Counted from the first letter of the stretch, positions 17,183 through 26,550 are shown. The stretch is 64,000 nt of DNA from an uncultured Schlesneria sp. (GCA_903840265.1 CAIMFH010000113.1:1-64000); one strand, 5' to 3'. The notes: generated by a model not told the origin, from the sequence alone. Translations and numbers: made by a program.

Positions 17183-17661
17183 TCCGTCGCAAGATGAACC
17201 TTCAACTCGGCCTGAATCTGACGTGTGACCGTTTCAGGAAGTTGCAGATCCTGTACTTCGTAGGTTCCCTCGCCGCGAACGCCGCTTAATTCCAGCACCC
17301 CGCCGCAATCGTCAGGGCGTGAACCGTCTAATCGCAACTTGCGATGCTGCAGCAGCAAGAGGGCCAGCACATAGCGCCGCCGTTCATACTCGGGATTCAT
17401 CTCTTCGGAAAGTTGTTCGAAGTAGCGAAAGGCGGTGTCCGGATCGAGCCGCTGCTCGCGGGGATCGTTGCCGGCGGGAACGACCGTCTTCCAATATCCA
17501 AGATGTCCTTCAGGCGGACCTTGCCAGGCTTCATCGGAATAGTCGAATCGCGTCATGACCCCATTTTTTTCAATCAACACCGAGTGGCAAACGGTGCCTG
17601 GCGAGAGCGGCTTGCCCGTCGTTGCGCATGTTTTGCTCGGTGGTTTGAAGTGGTAATCCAT
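17173..17661 (-). CDS. small cytoplasmic protein of unknown function
   Basis: A 162-residue protein from the ATG at 17661 (MDYHFKPPSKTCATTGKPL); the frame remains open to 17790 without convincing extra sequence. The start CATTGKPLSPGTVCHSVL has a two-cysteine pattern reminiscent of a small zinc-binding element. A middle helix-rich region (DTAFRYFEQLSEEMNPEYERRRYVLALLLL) follows. No signal peptide or membrane segment. Its stop overlaps the start of the LolA-like lipoprotein gene by 10 bases, which implies coupled translation and perhaps a related role. No known family was recognised. Confidence 0.6.
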   Translation of the reverse strand: MDYHFKPPSKTCATTGKPLSPGTVCHSVLIEKNGVMTRFDYSDEAWQGPPEGHLGYWKTVVPAGNDPREQRLDPDTAFRYFEQLSEEMNPEYERRRYVLALLLLQHRKLRLDGSRPDDCGGVLELSGVRGEGTYEVQDLQLPETVTRQIQAELKVHLATEWN

Positions 17662-17873
17662 CAGCGCCGACGGTCCCTTTGTTCTCAATACATTTTGTTC
17701 ACTCGAAGCGGTGCCTTGTAATTCACGCGCTAAATACTGACAAGGTGAGATTCTCCCCTTGGCAGCGGGCCGCACATCGATTACTTTCACCGCCTCGTGT
17801 CAGTGGCGCAATGGAATTGCAATGCCCTGACGCGACTTCCGGCGGCAGACTTAGAGAAGGCAAGGAGGCCCTC

Positions 17874-18449
17874 ATGAGCTTCGGAAATTCATCGCGCGAT
17901 CAGTACAATCAACCACGTTGCGACGTGCAGATCCGCTGGATGATTCGGCGTGACATGCCCGAAGTACTCGAGATCGAGCGGAAAAGCTTCGAATTCTCGT
18001 GGACTGAAGAGGACTTCCTCTGTTGCCTGCGCCAGCGCAATTGCATCGGCATGGTTGCTGAACGACAGGAACGCATCGCCGGGTTTATGATTTATGAGTT
18101 GCTGAAATCACAGCTTCACGTGCTCAACTTCGCTGTCGCTCCGTGGGCACGCCGTCAGAACGTGGGCACGCAGATGATCGAGAAGCTGGTCAATAAATTG
18201 TCGCAGCAGCGACGCCAGGAAATCTGCCTCGAAGTCCGTGAGACAAATCTGGCCGCTCAACTCTTCTTCCGTAAGCAAGGCCTGCAAGCTCATAGCGTCT
18301 TGCGCGGCCATTACGAAGATACGGAAGAGGATGCCTATGTAATGCGGTATCAATTGTACGCCAGCGACGAAGTCATCCTCCCCTTTGTCCCTCGCAATCG
18401 CATCGCCGATGTCGAGCAGGACAATGATTCGGATGCTGAAGCAGCCTGA
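17874..18449 (+). CDS. rimI: RimI-like ribosomal protein N-acetyltransferase (GNAT)
   Basis: A 191-residue GNAT acetyltransferase. The order of motifs matches RimI, which acetylates the N-terminal alanine of ribosomal protein S18: IRWMIRRDMPEVLEIERKSF, WTEEDFLCCLRQRN, LNFAVAPWARRQNVGTQMIEKL (acetyl-CoA binding loop, with R-x-x-x-G changed to RRQNVGT) and LEVRETNLAAQLFFRKQGL. The start is fixed by AAGGAGG seven bases before the ATG. The last 30 residues are an acidic tail not seen in E. coli RimI. The target is by analogy only. Confidence 0.78.
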   Translation: MSFGNSSRDQYNQPRCDVQIRWMIRRDMPEVLEIERKSFEFSWTEEDFLCCLRQRNCIGMVAERQERIAGFMIYELLKSQLHVLNFAVAPWARRQNVGTQMIEKLVNKLSQQRRQEICLEVRETNLAAQLFFRKQGLQAHSVLRGHYEDTEEDAYVMRYQLYASDEVILPFVPRNRIADVEQDNDSDAEAA

Positions 18450-18508
18450 TTGATTGTTCCGCGGACGCTCCTCATACTTCGGCCCAACATTGGTTTGGCT
18501 CAAGCAGG

Positions 18509-19039
18509 ATGGGATCGTTGATGGAAGTCGATCAAGAAGATGCTGTCACTCAATTCCTGGAGCTGGCGCGCTCCTGCCAGGACCGGAACCTGACCGCGAC
18601 CGGGGTCATTGAAGAGGTGGTGCGTTTCTATCGCAATGTCCGCATTGCCGGAGCTGATGTCGAAGACGATGGCGACATGCTGCTATTCCAATGGGGAGGC
18701 GGCGAGCATCTGGTTCTTTCTGAGCCGACCGACTTTCGGAGGTCCGAAAACGCGGACTATGAATTTGACGGGCTCGAAGCTCAATATCTGGACTTCACTC
18801 GTCAGGTTTTTGTCGCAGGTGCTGATGACGACGAAGACTTTGACGAGTCTGCGATTCAGATGAGCATCACACTGATCTATGGACCTGCGGACGGCAAAGA
18901 GCAATCAGGCAACGTCTGGATTGCTTCCCCGCCCCGTGTGGACCACGACTTAAAGAAGCACGCGGCGGCACCACTCGTTGCTCAATTGATCAACATGCCG
19001 CCGTCGCGGATCATCGCGACCGTGGATGTGTGTGGATAA
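18509..19039 (+). CDS. acidic protein of unknown function
   Basis: A 176-residue soluble, strongly acidic protein (MEVDQEDAVTQFLELARSCQ..., with runs such as GADDDEDFDES). No signal peptide, membrane segment or known motif. The frame begins at an ATG at 18509, with a second ATG at 18521; either could be used, and AGCAGG lies just upstream of the first. It follows the rimI-like gene on the same strand after 59 bases and is probably cotranscribed. The coding-like composition and absence of stops support it being real. Confidence 0.6.
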   Translation: MGSLMEVDQEDAVTQFLELARSCQDRNLTATGVIEEVVRFYRNVRIAGADVEDDGDMLLFQWGGGEHLVLSEPTDFRRSENADYEFDGLEAQYLDFTRQVFVAGADDDEDFDESAIQMSITLIYGPADGKEQSGNVWIASPPRVDHDLKKHAAAPLVAQLINMPPSRIIATVDVCG

Positions 19040-19073
19040 TCTCGATCGTCTGTTTGATATCCGAGACGTGGGA

Positions 19074-20633
19074 TCAGATGGTCGCTGCCCTAAAGACGTG
19101 CGCGGGCATTGTTCGCACTTCTTTCATGATCGGACGGAAAGACATCTGGCCGATGACATCACGCTCGATGTTGATCCCGGGTGCGACTTCGATCAGTTCC
19201 AAGCCTTCGCTGCGCAGGCGAAAGACAGCTCGTTCGGTGACAAATAGTACGTCCTGATTGCGCTGCCGTGCAGTGTTCCCACTGAACGAGACTTGTTCGA
19301 CGTGCTCGACGAATTTTCGAATCCGGCCCTCGCGGCAGATTGAGAGACCACTTGACTGAATCTCGACCTTCAACCCGTCCGAGGTGAACGTGCCGCAGAA
19401 TACCAAGCGGCGAGCGTTCTGACTGATGTTTATGAATCCGCCGACACCGGCCAGTCGAGGTCCGAAGCGCGAGACATTCACGTTGCCGTGCTGATCCACT
19501 TCCGCTGCGCCAAGAGCGGCGAAGTCCAGGCCGCCCCCGTCGTAGAAATCGAACTGCGATGGCTGATCGATGATCGCTTCGGGATGCACAGCGGCTCCAA
19601 AGCTGAGCCCGCCGGCAGGCATCCCGCCGATCGGACCGCTTTCAACAGTGAGAGTGACCGACTCCAACAGGTTTCGTTCGGAGGCGATCCTGGCGATTCC
19701 CTCAGGCATGCCGATCCCAAGGTTAGCGATGGCACCGAGGGCAAGTTCATCGCAGGCTCGGGCAGCGATGATCCGGCGTTCGTCCAAGGGCATCGGCGGC
19801 AGATACGTGGCCGGATCGTGCATGGTTTGCGGCGAGTAATAAGCCGCGTTGTCCACTTCGGCGAACGTCTGATCGTGCTCTCCTGCTTCGGCGACGACGA
19901 TTCGATCGACCAGGATGCCAGGAACGCGCACGCGGTTTGGCACCGCGGGTTCGTTCAACAGGCGTTTAACCTGCGCGAGCACTTTGCCACCGCAGTTCCG
20001 AACCGCTTGTGCGATGGGAAGCAGTTCACCCAGGACTGCCTCTTCATCCATCACCAGGTTGCCAAACGGATCGGCCGCGGTGGCGCGGATCAAGCCGATG
20101 TGAATGGGGAACGATTTGTAGAAGAGCCACGTCTTGCCCGACAATTCGATGCGTTCGATCAGGTCTTCGGGCGAGACATCGTTCATCCGACCGCCCCGTT
20201 CGAGCGGATCGATAAACGTTCCCAAGCCGACATGGGTGATGCAACCGGGGCGTCCCGCCGCGATATCGCGCAGCAAGTGGCAGATCACTCCTTGGGGAAA
20301 GCAATAGGCTTCGATCTTGTTTTCAAGAGCCAGCTTGCCGATCTTGGGAAGCAAGCCCCAATGGCCGCCGATGACCCTCCGCAGCAGACCTTCATAGCCC
20401 AGGTGATTGAGGCCTCGCAGCTTTCCATCACCCTGACCGGCAGCATAGACCAGTGTCAAATCGCGAGGATGAGCATCGCGTATAAATCGTCGCTCGAGCG
20501 CCGCACTCAACCCTTCGGCGTGTGCTGCCCCGACAAAACCGCCACTGACGACCGTATCGCCGTCGCGAACCAGTGCGACGGCCTCATCCGCCGTCGTCAA
20601 TAGTGTTGCCAACCGTCCACGACTCATCGACAA
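19074..20633 (-). CDS. acetate/propionate CoA-transferase (family I, fused subunits)
   Basis: A 519-residue class I CoA-transferase in which the two subunit domains are fused, as in YdiF and propionate CoA-transferase. It moves CoA between acyl-CoA and a free carboxylic acid. The first domain contains DGDTVVSGGFVGAAHAEGL; the second contains LGIGMPEGIARIA and the active-site segment LTVESGPIGGMPAGG, where the Glu forms the covalent glutamyl-CoA intermediate. NVNVSRFG and GGFINISQNARRLVFCGTF also match. The next gene downstream in transcription does not follow; a FabG-like reductase gene lies just upstream on the same strand (51 bases), suggesting a shared short acyl-CoA pathway. Confidence 0.88.
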   Translation of the reverse strand: MSMSRGRLATLLTTADEAVALVRDGDTVVSGGFVGAAHAEGLSAALERRFIRDAHPRDLTLVYAAGQGDGKLRGLNHLGYEGLLRRVIGGHWGLLPKIGKLALENKIEAYCFPQGVICHLLRDIAAGRPGCITHVGLGTFIDPLERGGRMNDVSPEDLIERIELSGKTWLFYKSFPIHIGLIRATAADPFGNLVMDEEAVLGELLPIAQAVRNCGGKVLAQVKRLLNEPAVPNRVRVPGILVDRIVVAEAGEHDQTFAEVDNAAYYSPQTMHDPATYLPPMPLDERRIIAARACDELALGAIANLGIGMPEGIARIASERNLLESVTLTVESGPIGGMPAGGLSFGAAVHPEAIIDQPSQFDFYDGGGLDFAALGAAEVDQHGNVNVSRFGPRLAGVGGFINISQNARRLVFCGTFTSDGLKVEIQSSGLSICREGRIRKFVEHVEQVSFSGNTARQRNQDVLFVTERAVFRLRSEGLELIEVAPGINIERDVIGQMSFRPIMKEVRTMPAHVFRAATI

Positions 20634-20684
20634 GGCCCTTGCGACTTTGCTCAGTATTCACGACCGACTGTGGTTGCTCGGCAG

Positions 20685-21437
20685 CTAGCCCAACCATCCA
20701 CCGTTGACGTGCAGGGTCTGCCCGGTCATGTAGCTGGCGAGATCGCTGCAGAGAAACAGAATGACGTTCGAGATCTCTTCCGGCTCGCCGAATCGTCCGA
20801 GAGGAATCTGGGCGATCATTCCGGCTCGTACTTCTTCAGGGATTGTCTTCCCCATTTCTGTTAAGACCACGCCGGGGGCGACCGCATTGACCGTGATCTT
20901 GCGACGAGCCAACTCTTTGCTCAGGACTTTCGTGATGGCTATCACACCCGCTTTGGCAGCGGAGTAGTTCACTTGGCCGTAGAAACCCACGACTGCGGAA
21001 ATCGATGCCATGTTGACGATGCGTCCCCCTTCGGCCAGTCGGTCCGCGACCGCACGGCAGATCTGGAAGACGCCTGTCAGGTTGGTGTCGATCACACTCT
21101 GCCATTCTTGATCAGACATCTTCTTGAGGGTTCGGTCGCGGATAATGGCGGCATTATTCACCACGATATCCAGCTTGCCGAAGCGCTGAATCGCGGCATC
21201 GATCATCTGATTGATCTGAGTCACTTCGCGCACATCGGCCGCGATCGCCACGGCTCGTTCACCGAGTGACGCGACGGCTTCTTCGGCGAGTTGCCGATTG
21301 GTGCCGAACGAATCGTCGAAATAGTTGATCACCACATTGGCACCCGCCGCATGCAGCGTGGTGGCGGTACATTTTCCCAAGCCCTGTCCTGCGCCTGTCA
21401 CCAGCGCCGTTTTTCCCGTCAGATCGATGGTGGTCAT
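20685..21437 (-). CDS. FabG-like short-chain dehydrogenase/reductase
   Basis: A 250-residue classical SDR. It shows the cofactor motif TGAGQGLGK, the NNAA motif (VVNNAAIIRDRTLKKM), the catalytic Ser in MASISAVVGFYGQ and the YSAAKAG Tyr-x-x-x-Lys pair, plus the C-terminal FLCSDLASYMTGQTLHVNGG typical of 3-oxoacyl-ACP reductases. The ATG at 21437 has AAAAGGAACC upstream; the longer frame to 21500 is unlikely. It precedes the CoA-transferase gene, so a role in beta-hydroxyacyl/acetoacetyl-CoA turnover (for example a PHB-like route) is plausible, rather than the main fatty-acid enzyme. Confidence 0.88.
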   Translation of the reverse strand: MTTIDLTGKTALVTGAGQGLGKCTATTLHAAGANVVINYFDDSFGTNRQLAEEAVASLGERAVAIAADVREVTQINQMIDAAIQRFGKLDIVVNNAAIIRDRTLKKMSDQEWQSVIDTNLTGVFQICRAVADRLAEGGRIVNMASISAVVGFYGQVNYSAAKAGVIAITKVLSKELARRKITVNAVAPGVVLTEMGKTIPEEVRAGMIAQIPLGRFGEPEEISNVILFLCSDLASYMTGQTLHVNGGWLG

Positions 21438-21548
21438 CTTGGTTGGTTCCTTTTGAAGTGGTTGAAGGATCACGACACCACAAGCGACGCCGATTTGCAA
21501 CGGCTCAGCGACAAGTCTATGCTCGCACCGGAGCCAGACTGACCATTC

Positions 21549-22757
21549 ATGACAGGTAGCGGTATGAAGTCTCTCGTTGAAACTGCGGAACCGCCTGCGC
21601 GATTGGTGTCGCTGGATGCCTATCGCGGGTTCGTGATGATCTGCCTGGCTGCGAATGGCTTTGGTCTACTCGACACATCGAAGAACTTCCCGGACAGTTC
21701 GATCTGGAAAGCGATCGGGCATCAGTTCGATCACGTTCCGTGGCTCGGTGGCGTGTTCTGGGACCTGATCCAGCCGTCCTTCATGTTCATGGTGGGCGTG
21801 TCGCTGCCGTATTCCTATTCGCGTCGTCGAGAGAAGGGGGATTCGTGGGGACAATGCCTGATCCATGCGATCATCAGGTCGGTGGTGTTGATCCTGTTAG
21901 GAATCTTTCTTTCTTCCGCCTGGTCGAAGGAAACAAACTTCACGTTCATGAATGTGCTCACGCAGATTGGCTTGGGCTATACGTTCCTGTTCTTGCTGTG
22001 GAATCGCGGTCTGGTCCTGCAGATTCTGGCAGCGATCGTAATCCTAGTCGGCTATTGGGCGTGGTTCGCAGTGACTCCAGTTGCACCTGCTGATTTTGAC
22101 TATGTGAAGGTTGGATTGCCGGAGAATTGGGACCATCTGACGGGGTTTGCAGCTCACTGGCAGAAGTGCGCGAATCCGGCTGCGACGTTTGATCAGTGGT
22201 TTCTGAATCTCTTTCCTCGTTCCGAGCCGTTTGTATTCAACAAAGGAGGCTATCAGACGCTGAACTTTGTGCCATCGCTGGTCACGATGTTATTCGGATT
22301 GATGACAGGAGAGTTCATCCGAAAATCGGCAAGTCGACAGAAGACACTTTTGGTCCTGACGATCTTTGGATTTGGACTGTTGACCGTCGGCTGCTTGCTG
22401 CATGCATTCGGCTTCTGTCCACTGGTCAAACGGATCTGGACACCGAGTTGGACTCTGTACAGCACAGGGCTGACGTTGCTGATGCTGGCCACGTTCTATT
22501 GGGCGATTGACGTGCTTGGCTGGCGAACGATCGCATTCCCGTTGACGGTGGCCGGGATGAATTCTATCGCGTTGTATATCATGTCGCAGTTGATGCGAAA
22601 CTCGACGGCCGATGCACTGGAACGGCATTTCGGATCGGGTGTCTTCAAGGTCTTTGGTGATGCCTATGTCCCACTGGTGAAAGCGAATCTGGTTCTCTTG
22701 GTGTTCTGGCTATTCGTCTGGTGGCTGTATCGGCAACGGATCTTTTTCCGGATCTGA
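21549..22757 (+). CDS. HGSNAT/DUF5009-like membrane acyltransferase
   Basis: A 402-residue multi-pass membrane protein. RLVSLDAYRGFVMICLAANG near the start and the FMFMVGVSLPYSY segment match the bacterial relatives of heparan-alpha-glucosaminide N-acetyltransferase (DUF5009/NagX type), which have about ten membrane helices and move an acetyl group across the membrane. The C-terminal helices end with LVFWLFVWWLYRQRIFFRI. The substrate is probably a sugar or cell-wall glycan; this is by family analogy. ATGs at 21549 and 21564 are both usable. It is divergent from the SDR gene, with 111 bases between. Confidence 0.78.
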   Translation: MTGSGMKSLVETAEPPARLVSLDAYRGFVMICLAANGFGLLDTSKNFPDSSIWKAIGHQFDHVPWLGGVFWDLIQPSFMFMVGVSLPYSYSRRREKGDSWGQCLIHAIIRSVVLILLGIFLSSAWSKETNFTFMNVLTQIGLGYTFLFLLWNRGLVLQILAAIVILVGYWAWFAVTPVAPADFDYVKVGLPENWDHLTGFAAHWQKCANPAATFDQWFLNLFPRSEPFVFNKGGYQTLNFVPSLVTMLFGLMTGEFIRKSASRQKTLLVLTIFGFGLLTVGCLLHAFGFCPLVKRIWTPSWTLYSTGLTLLMLATFYWAIDVLGWRTIAFPLTVAGMNSIALYIMSQLMRNSTADALERHFGSGVFKVFGDAYVPLVKANLVLLVFWLFVWWLYRQRIFFRI

Positions 22758-22820
22758 GCAGAACAGTTCACGGCCTGAATGCTGTCGCTGCGCTCGGCAG
22801 GCCCTTCAGCGATTCGCTGG

Positions 22821-22840
22821 ATTCCCGCCTGTGCGGGAAT
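22821..22840. repeat. short inverted repeat, ATTCCCGC/GCGGGAAT
   Basis: Perfect 8-base arms around CTGT, between two convergent genes. The arms resemble dispersed repeats of the ATTCCC-N8-GGGAAT type seen in many bacterial genomes (for example Neisseria dRS3), and could also serve as a bidirectional terminator stem. Confidence 0.6.
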
Positions 22841-22854
22841 GACGGAAAGAGAAT

Positions 22855-23502
22855 TCAGCGAACGCGAATGAACTTTTTATAGTGATCGGGCGTGTACCAG
22901 ATATCGCCGTCGCGGCCGACGATCACGCGCTGCGGGCCGGGGCCACCGCTATTTGGTGTGGGATGCACGTACTCTTTGTAGTAGCCCGATGGTTTTGCGG
23001 GGAGGCGTCGCTCGCGATTTTGAAAAGTTGTCCCGTCGTTGCGATGTGACGCTTGGCCGCCCCGTTCGATCCTTGCCAGCGTCGGTCCGAGATCGACCGT
23101 CCCTTCAAAGACCACGCGGCCATTCAGGTCGCGAATGGTCTGATTCTCAATTAGGGTCTTTGCACGAGATTCGCGACTGGCAAGTTCATCCGGTTCCTTG
23201 GCGACCTCGGCGTCAATTGGTCGGTGTCCCGGACGGATCGCAGGAAGGTTCTCCTGGGTCACGGGGCGAGTTGACGGTTGTCTTTCGGGTGTACCGGGCT
23301 TAATGACAGGATATTCATCGCCCGATAATGGTTTTTCAGGTGACGGGTGCGAGATCGTGGGGCCATCGGGCACCACCGGCACGGGAGTGCGAGTCTGCCA
23401 ATACGAGACCACAATCACGACGGCAAAGATGGCGATAATCAACCACGGGGGAAATTTCCCCAATTGCGGTGGCGTTTGTGAATCGCGTGAGTAGTTCGAC
23501 AT
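22855..23502 (-). CDS. membrane-anchored guanyl-specific ribonuclease (RNase Sa/T1-like)
   Basis: A 215-residue protein from the ATG at 23502 (GAGGAAG upstream). Residues 19-34 form one membrane segment (PWLIIAIFAVVIVVSY), followed by a Pro-rich linker to about residue 100 and a C-terminal microbial ribonuclease domain. The domain carries all three catalytic positions of RNase Sa: Glu164 in FQNRERRLP, Arg192 in PQRVIVG and His207 in TPDHYKKF, plus the GYYKEYVHPTPN stretch. This family cleaves single-stranded RNA after guanosine. With a single N-terminal anchor, the enzyme most likely faces the periplasm. No barstar-like inhibitor gene is adjacent. Confidence 0.8.
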   Translation of the reverse strand: MSNYSRDSQTPPQLGKFPPWLIIAIFAVVIVVSYWQTRTPVPVVPDGPTISHPSPEKPLSGDEYPVIKPGTPERQPSTRPVTQENLPAIRPGHRPIDAEVAKEPDELASRESRAKTLIENQTIRDLNGRVVFEGTVDLGPTLARIERGGQASHRNDGTTFQNRERRLPAKPSGYYKEYVHPTPNSGGPGPQRVIVGRDGDIWYTPDHYKKFIRVR

Positions 23503-23851
23503 CAAGCTTCCTCAGTTTGCCAACTTACTCAGCAAGGCTCGCAGGTACGGTTCAATCAGGGTTCCCAAGCATCATCCAGTGCGACGCGAATGGCGTCGAG
23601 GGGAGAATCGTTTTGGCGAGCCGGAATCAATTGAGGCAACTGGCCGGTCACGCATTCCATTGCATGGTCGCCGGAATCCCACCTGGACCGGCTTTTGTAG
23701 CATAAGTGAACGGCTATGTCTGCTTGTTTTGACGGGGAATAGCTCGGCAGACAGGCAGACCGTTCACAATGAAAGGTCCTCGCGTTACAACGGTGGCCCC
23801 GATTCGAAATCGGAGTCTGAAGTTTTGCTCTGACCCTCTGCGAATGAGTTG
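23503..23851. other. intergenic region between RNase and COG2509 genes
   Basis: About 350 bases between divergent genes. No gene, RNA structure or repeat could be supported. It presumably holds the promoters for both flanking genes. Confidence 0.5.
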
Positions 23852-25462
23852 ATGTCGCTACGTATTTCTAATCTACAATTGTCCGTGCTGGTTCCTGAAT
23901 CGGAACTGCCGAAGCACCTTGCGCAACGTCTTGGAGTTTCTCCGGACTTACTGACGCGCTGGCGGGTGCTGAAGAAGAGCCTGGATGCGCGATCTCATTC
24001 CGATCTGAAGTACGTTTACACCAGCCTGGTGGACCTGCCGGACGACGTGTTGAAAACGGAGGCCGTTCAGAAGCGTTTGAAAGATGGTGTTCAGCAGTTC
24101 GCTCCGCCCGTGTTTGACGATCCCACGGTTGGCGGGACGCCATTGGAGCACCGACCTGTCGTGATTGGCTCGGGACCGGCCGGATTGCTGGCGGGGTATT
24201 ACCTGGCGTGGAAGGGATACCGCCCGCTGATCCTGGAGCGCGGGCCTGCCGTTAAGGAGCGTGTCCCTGCCGTTCGTGATTTCGATCGTGGCGGCAAGTT
24301 TGATCGTGAGAACAATTACCTGTTCGGCGAAGGGGGGGCGGGATGCTTCAGCGATGGAAAGCTAACCTGTCGACTGGAAGGACCTGATGTCGAATGGGTG
24401 CTGGAACGATTCGTGGAATGTGGTGGCCGGTCTTCGATCGTCTACGAAAATCGCCCACACCTCGGTAGTAACAAGCTGCCGATGATCTGCCGCAACTTTC
24501 GGCGCAAGATCGAGGCTCTGGGGGGTGAGTATCGGTTCAACTGCCGGATGGACGGCTTCGATATTCGCGACGGGCGTGTCTGCGGAGTTCATACCTCCAG
24601 CGGATATCTCGCCACGAATCACGCGGTCTTGGCGATTGGACATAGTGCTCGTGACACCTATGAGATGCTGCATGAACTTGGTGTCCCATTACAGCAGAAG
24701 GCGTTTCAGTTAGGGTTGCGGATTGAGCAACCTCAGTCCCAGATCAATGGGCACAAGTATGGTCGCCCGGAATATTTGTCGCTGTTGGGTGCTGCAGACT
24801 ACACACTGACGGCCCGCGGTGAGAAGGATGTGTTTACGTTTTGTATGTGTGCGGGTGGGATCATTATCCCGAGCATCAGCGAACCGGAAATGTTCTGCTC
24901 AAATGGAATGAGCAATTCGCGTCATGATACGCCGTTCGCAAACAGCGGTGTGATGGTCACATTGGAACCGTCCGAGTTTGGGGGTCCGCATCCACTTGCA
25001 GGGATGTACCTGCAACAGAAATATGAAGCGGAAGCGTTCCGAATCGGTAGCGGCAACTATCTTTGTCCGATTCAAAGTGCGCAGGATTTTCTGAAACAGC
25101 GGACTCCGAATCCGGCGACAAAGCTCGACTGTTCCTACGAGCGAGGCGTTATTCCAGCGAATTTGGATCGAGTGCTTCCGCCCATTGTCGCGAATGCGAT
25201 TCGGAAGAGTCTGCCTTTGATGGATCAGAAGCTGCGCGGCGACTTCCTGAAGCATGCGATTCTGGTTGGGCCTGAAATGCGAGGCAGTTCGCCGATTCGT
25301 ATCGATCGCGATCTCACGACGCGCGAGTGTCCCAATATCGCCGGGCTGTATCCCGTGGGGGAAGGGGCTGGCTATGCCGGTGGAATCGTCAGTGCCGCAG
25401 TGGATGGTTTGCGTAGTGCCAGAACTATAGTCAGCCGGTTCGCGCCGCTTGGTGTGAGCTGA
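23852..25462 (+). CDS. FAD-dependent oxidoreductase, COG2509 type
   Basis: A 536-residue flavoprotein of the uncharacterised FAD-dependent dehydrogenase group. An N-terminal all-helical/substrate segment (RISNLQLSVLVPESEL, then LLTRWRVLKKSLDARS) precedes the FAD site VVIGSGPAGLLAGYYLAWKG. The group's hallmark NNYLFGEGGAGCFSDGKLTCR follows, and the C-terminal FAD segment is GLYPVGEGAGYAGGIVSAAVDG. The substrate is unknown in all species. The ATG at 23852 is preferred over a TTG at 23849. Possibly redox maintenance; no operon partner. Confidence 0.88.
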   Translation: MSLRISNLQLSVLVPESELPKHLAQRLGVSPDLLTRWRVLKKSLDARSHSDLKYVYTSLVDLPDDVLKTEAVQKRLKDGVQQFAPPVFDDPTVGGTPLEHRPVVIGSGPAGLLAGYYLAWKGYRPLILERGPAVKERVPAVRDFDRGGKFDRENNYLFGEGGAGCFSDGKLTCRLEGPDVEWVLERFVECGGRSSIVYENRPHLGSNKLPMICRNFRRKIEALGGEYRFNCRMDGFDIRDGRVCGVHTSSGYLATNHAVLAIGHSARDTYEMLHELGVPLQQKAFQLGLRIEQPQSQINGHKYGRPEYLSLLGAADYTLTARGEKDVFTFCMCAGGIIIPSISEPEMFCSNGMSNSRHDTPFANSGVMVTLEPSEFGGPHPLAGMYLQQKYEAEAFRIGSGNYLCPIQSAQDFLKQRTPNPATKLDCSYERGVIPANLDRVLPPIVANAIRKSLPLMDQKLRGDFLKHAILVGPEMRGSSPIRIDRDLTTRECPNIAGLYPVGEGAGYAGGIVSAAVDGLRSARTIVSRFAPLGVS

Positions 25463-25556
25463 ATCGGGGAAGTCCTGTGCCGCGCAGAGGTGCTATATCG
25501 ACGGGACTTAGGGGACGAATGGGACTGATGTGACCCAGAGAGACGATCGCTACTGT

Positions 25557-26480
25557 TTATGACAGTCGTGTGACATGCCATGTGACCAATGGCAGGGCTT
25601 TCCACAACACGTAGGCAACCGGACCGGCATAAAGCACGCTATCGATCAGGTCGAGCAAGCCGCCGAAGCCAGGTAGCAACCTGGCCGAGTCCTTTTTGCC
25701 GACATCACGCTTGATCAAGGATTCGCTGAGGTCGCCGATCAGGCCGGTGACTCCGAGGATTAAGCCGTAGACGGATGAGCTCAACCAGTCGGGTGGTGTC
25801 CAATGTTCCCCTTTCGGTGCGAATAACGGGGTCGCGAAGTACAACCACAGGACGGCACTGATCGCCGAGCCGACCAAGGCACCGACGCCACCGGCCCACG
25901 TCTTGCCCGGCGACAGCAACGGTACCATTTTGCGTTTGCCGAACAGTCGCCCAAAGAAGTACGCGCCAACGTCACCCCCTTTGGTGACGACCAGAAGCGA
26001 ACCAAGCACCAGGTATCCCGCGTCCGCTCCAGCCACCCAGCGGAGTTGCGAGACAACCCCGAGGAGGACGCCGATGTAACTGACAATCAGTAGCTCTGCT
26101 CCCAGTGTTTCCATGCTCGCGCCAGGTTCGCGATAGCGGTAGGTCGCCAGCAGGAACATGGCCAGGACGGTCAGCGAATACGCCAGCATGACCTGAGCAA
26201 GGGTATTGTCATCGGAAGGGATGCGGATCGGCATGTGTCCGAATCGTCCCCACCACGCGGCGCCGGCGACCATGACACACGACGCACAGACGATGACACG
26301 GTTCGGTGTGAACGAGCGAGTCCAGAGCAGATCGACCATTTCGTTGGCACCGCGCAGTGCCAAAGCGATGACGAGGACAAGTAGCACTGGTGCCGATTCA
26401 CCCAGTCGTGCGTCTAACCAGAACAGCCCGAAGAAGGCCGGAATCAGCACAGCGGAGACAGCAAGACGCCAACGGAGCAT
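25557..26480 (-). CDS. cdsA: phosphatidate cytidylyltransferase
   Basis: A 307-residue integral membrane enzyme that makes CDP-diacylglycerol from phosphatidic acid and CTP for phospholipid synthesis. The C-terminal signature is present as ESLIKRDVGKKDSARLLPG then FGGLLDLIDS, close to the S-x(2)-KR-x(4)-KD-x(5)-PGHGG-x(2)-DR-x-D pattern; HGG is FGG and the second Asp/Arg pair is changed to DLID, common in this phylum. The start MLRWRLAVSAVLIP at 26480 resembles CdsA N-termini; a TTG at 26525 is possible. It follows uppS closely (71 bases from the chosen start, 26 from the TTG), a frequent bacterial arrangement. Confidence 0.87.
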   Translation of the reverse strand: MLRWRLAVSAVLIPAFFGLFWLDARLGESAPVLLVLVIALALRGANEMVDLLWTRSFTPNRVIVCASCVMVAGAAWWGRFGHMPIRIPSDDNTLAQVMLAYSLTVLAMFLLATYRYREPGASMETLGAELLIVSYIGVLLGVVSQLRWVAGADAGYLVLGSLLVVTKGGDVGAYFFGRLFGKRKMVPLLSPGKTWAGGVGALVGSAISAVLWLYFATPLFAPKGEHWTPPDWLSSSVYGLILGVTGLIGDLSESLIKRDVGKKDSARLLPGFGGLLDLIDSVLYAGPVAYVLWKALPLVTWHVTRLS

Positions 26481-26550
26481 GGTGAGAAGTTGTTTACGAT
26501 CTTGATTTTCAGACGCGGCCCACAATTACCTGCCTATTGATACCGGACTT

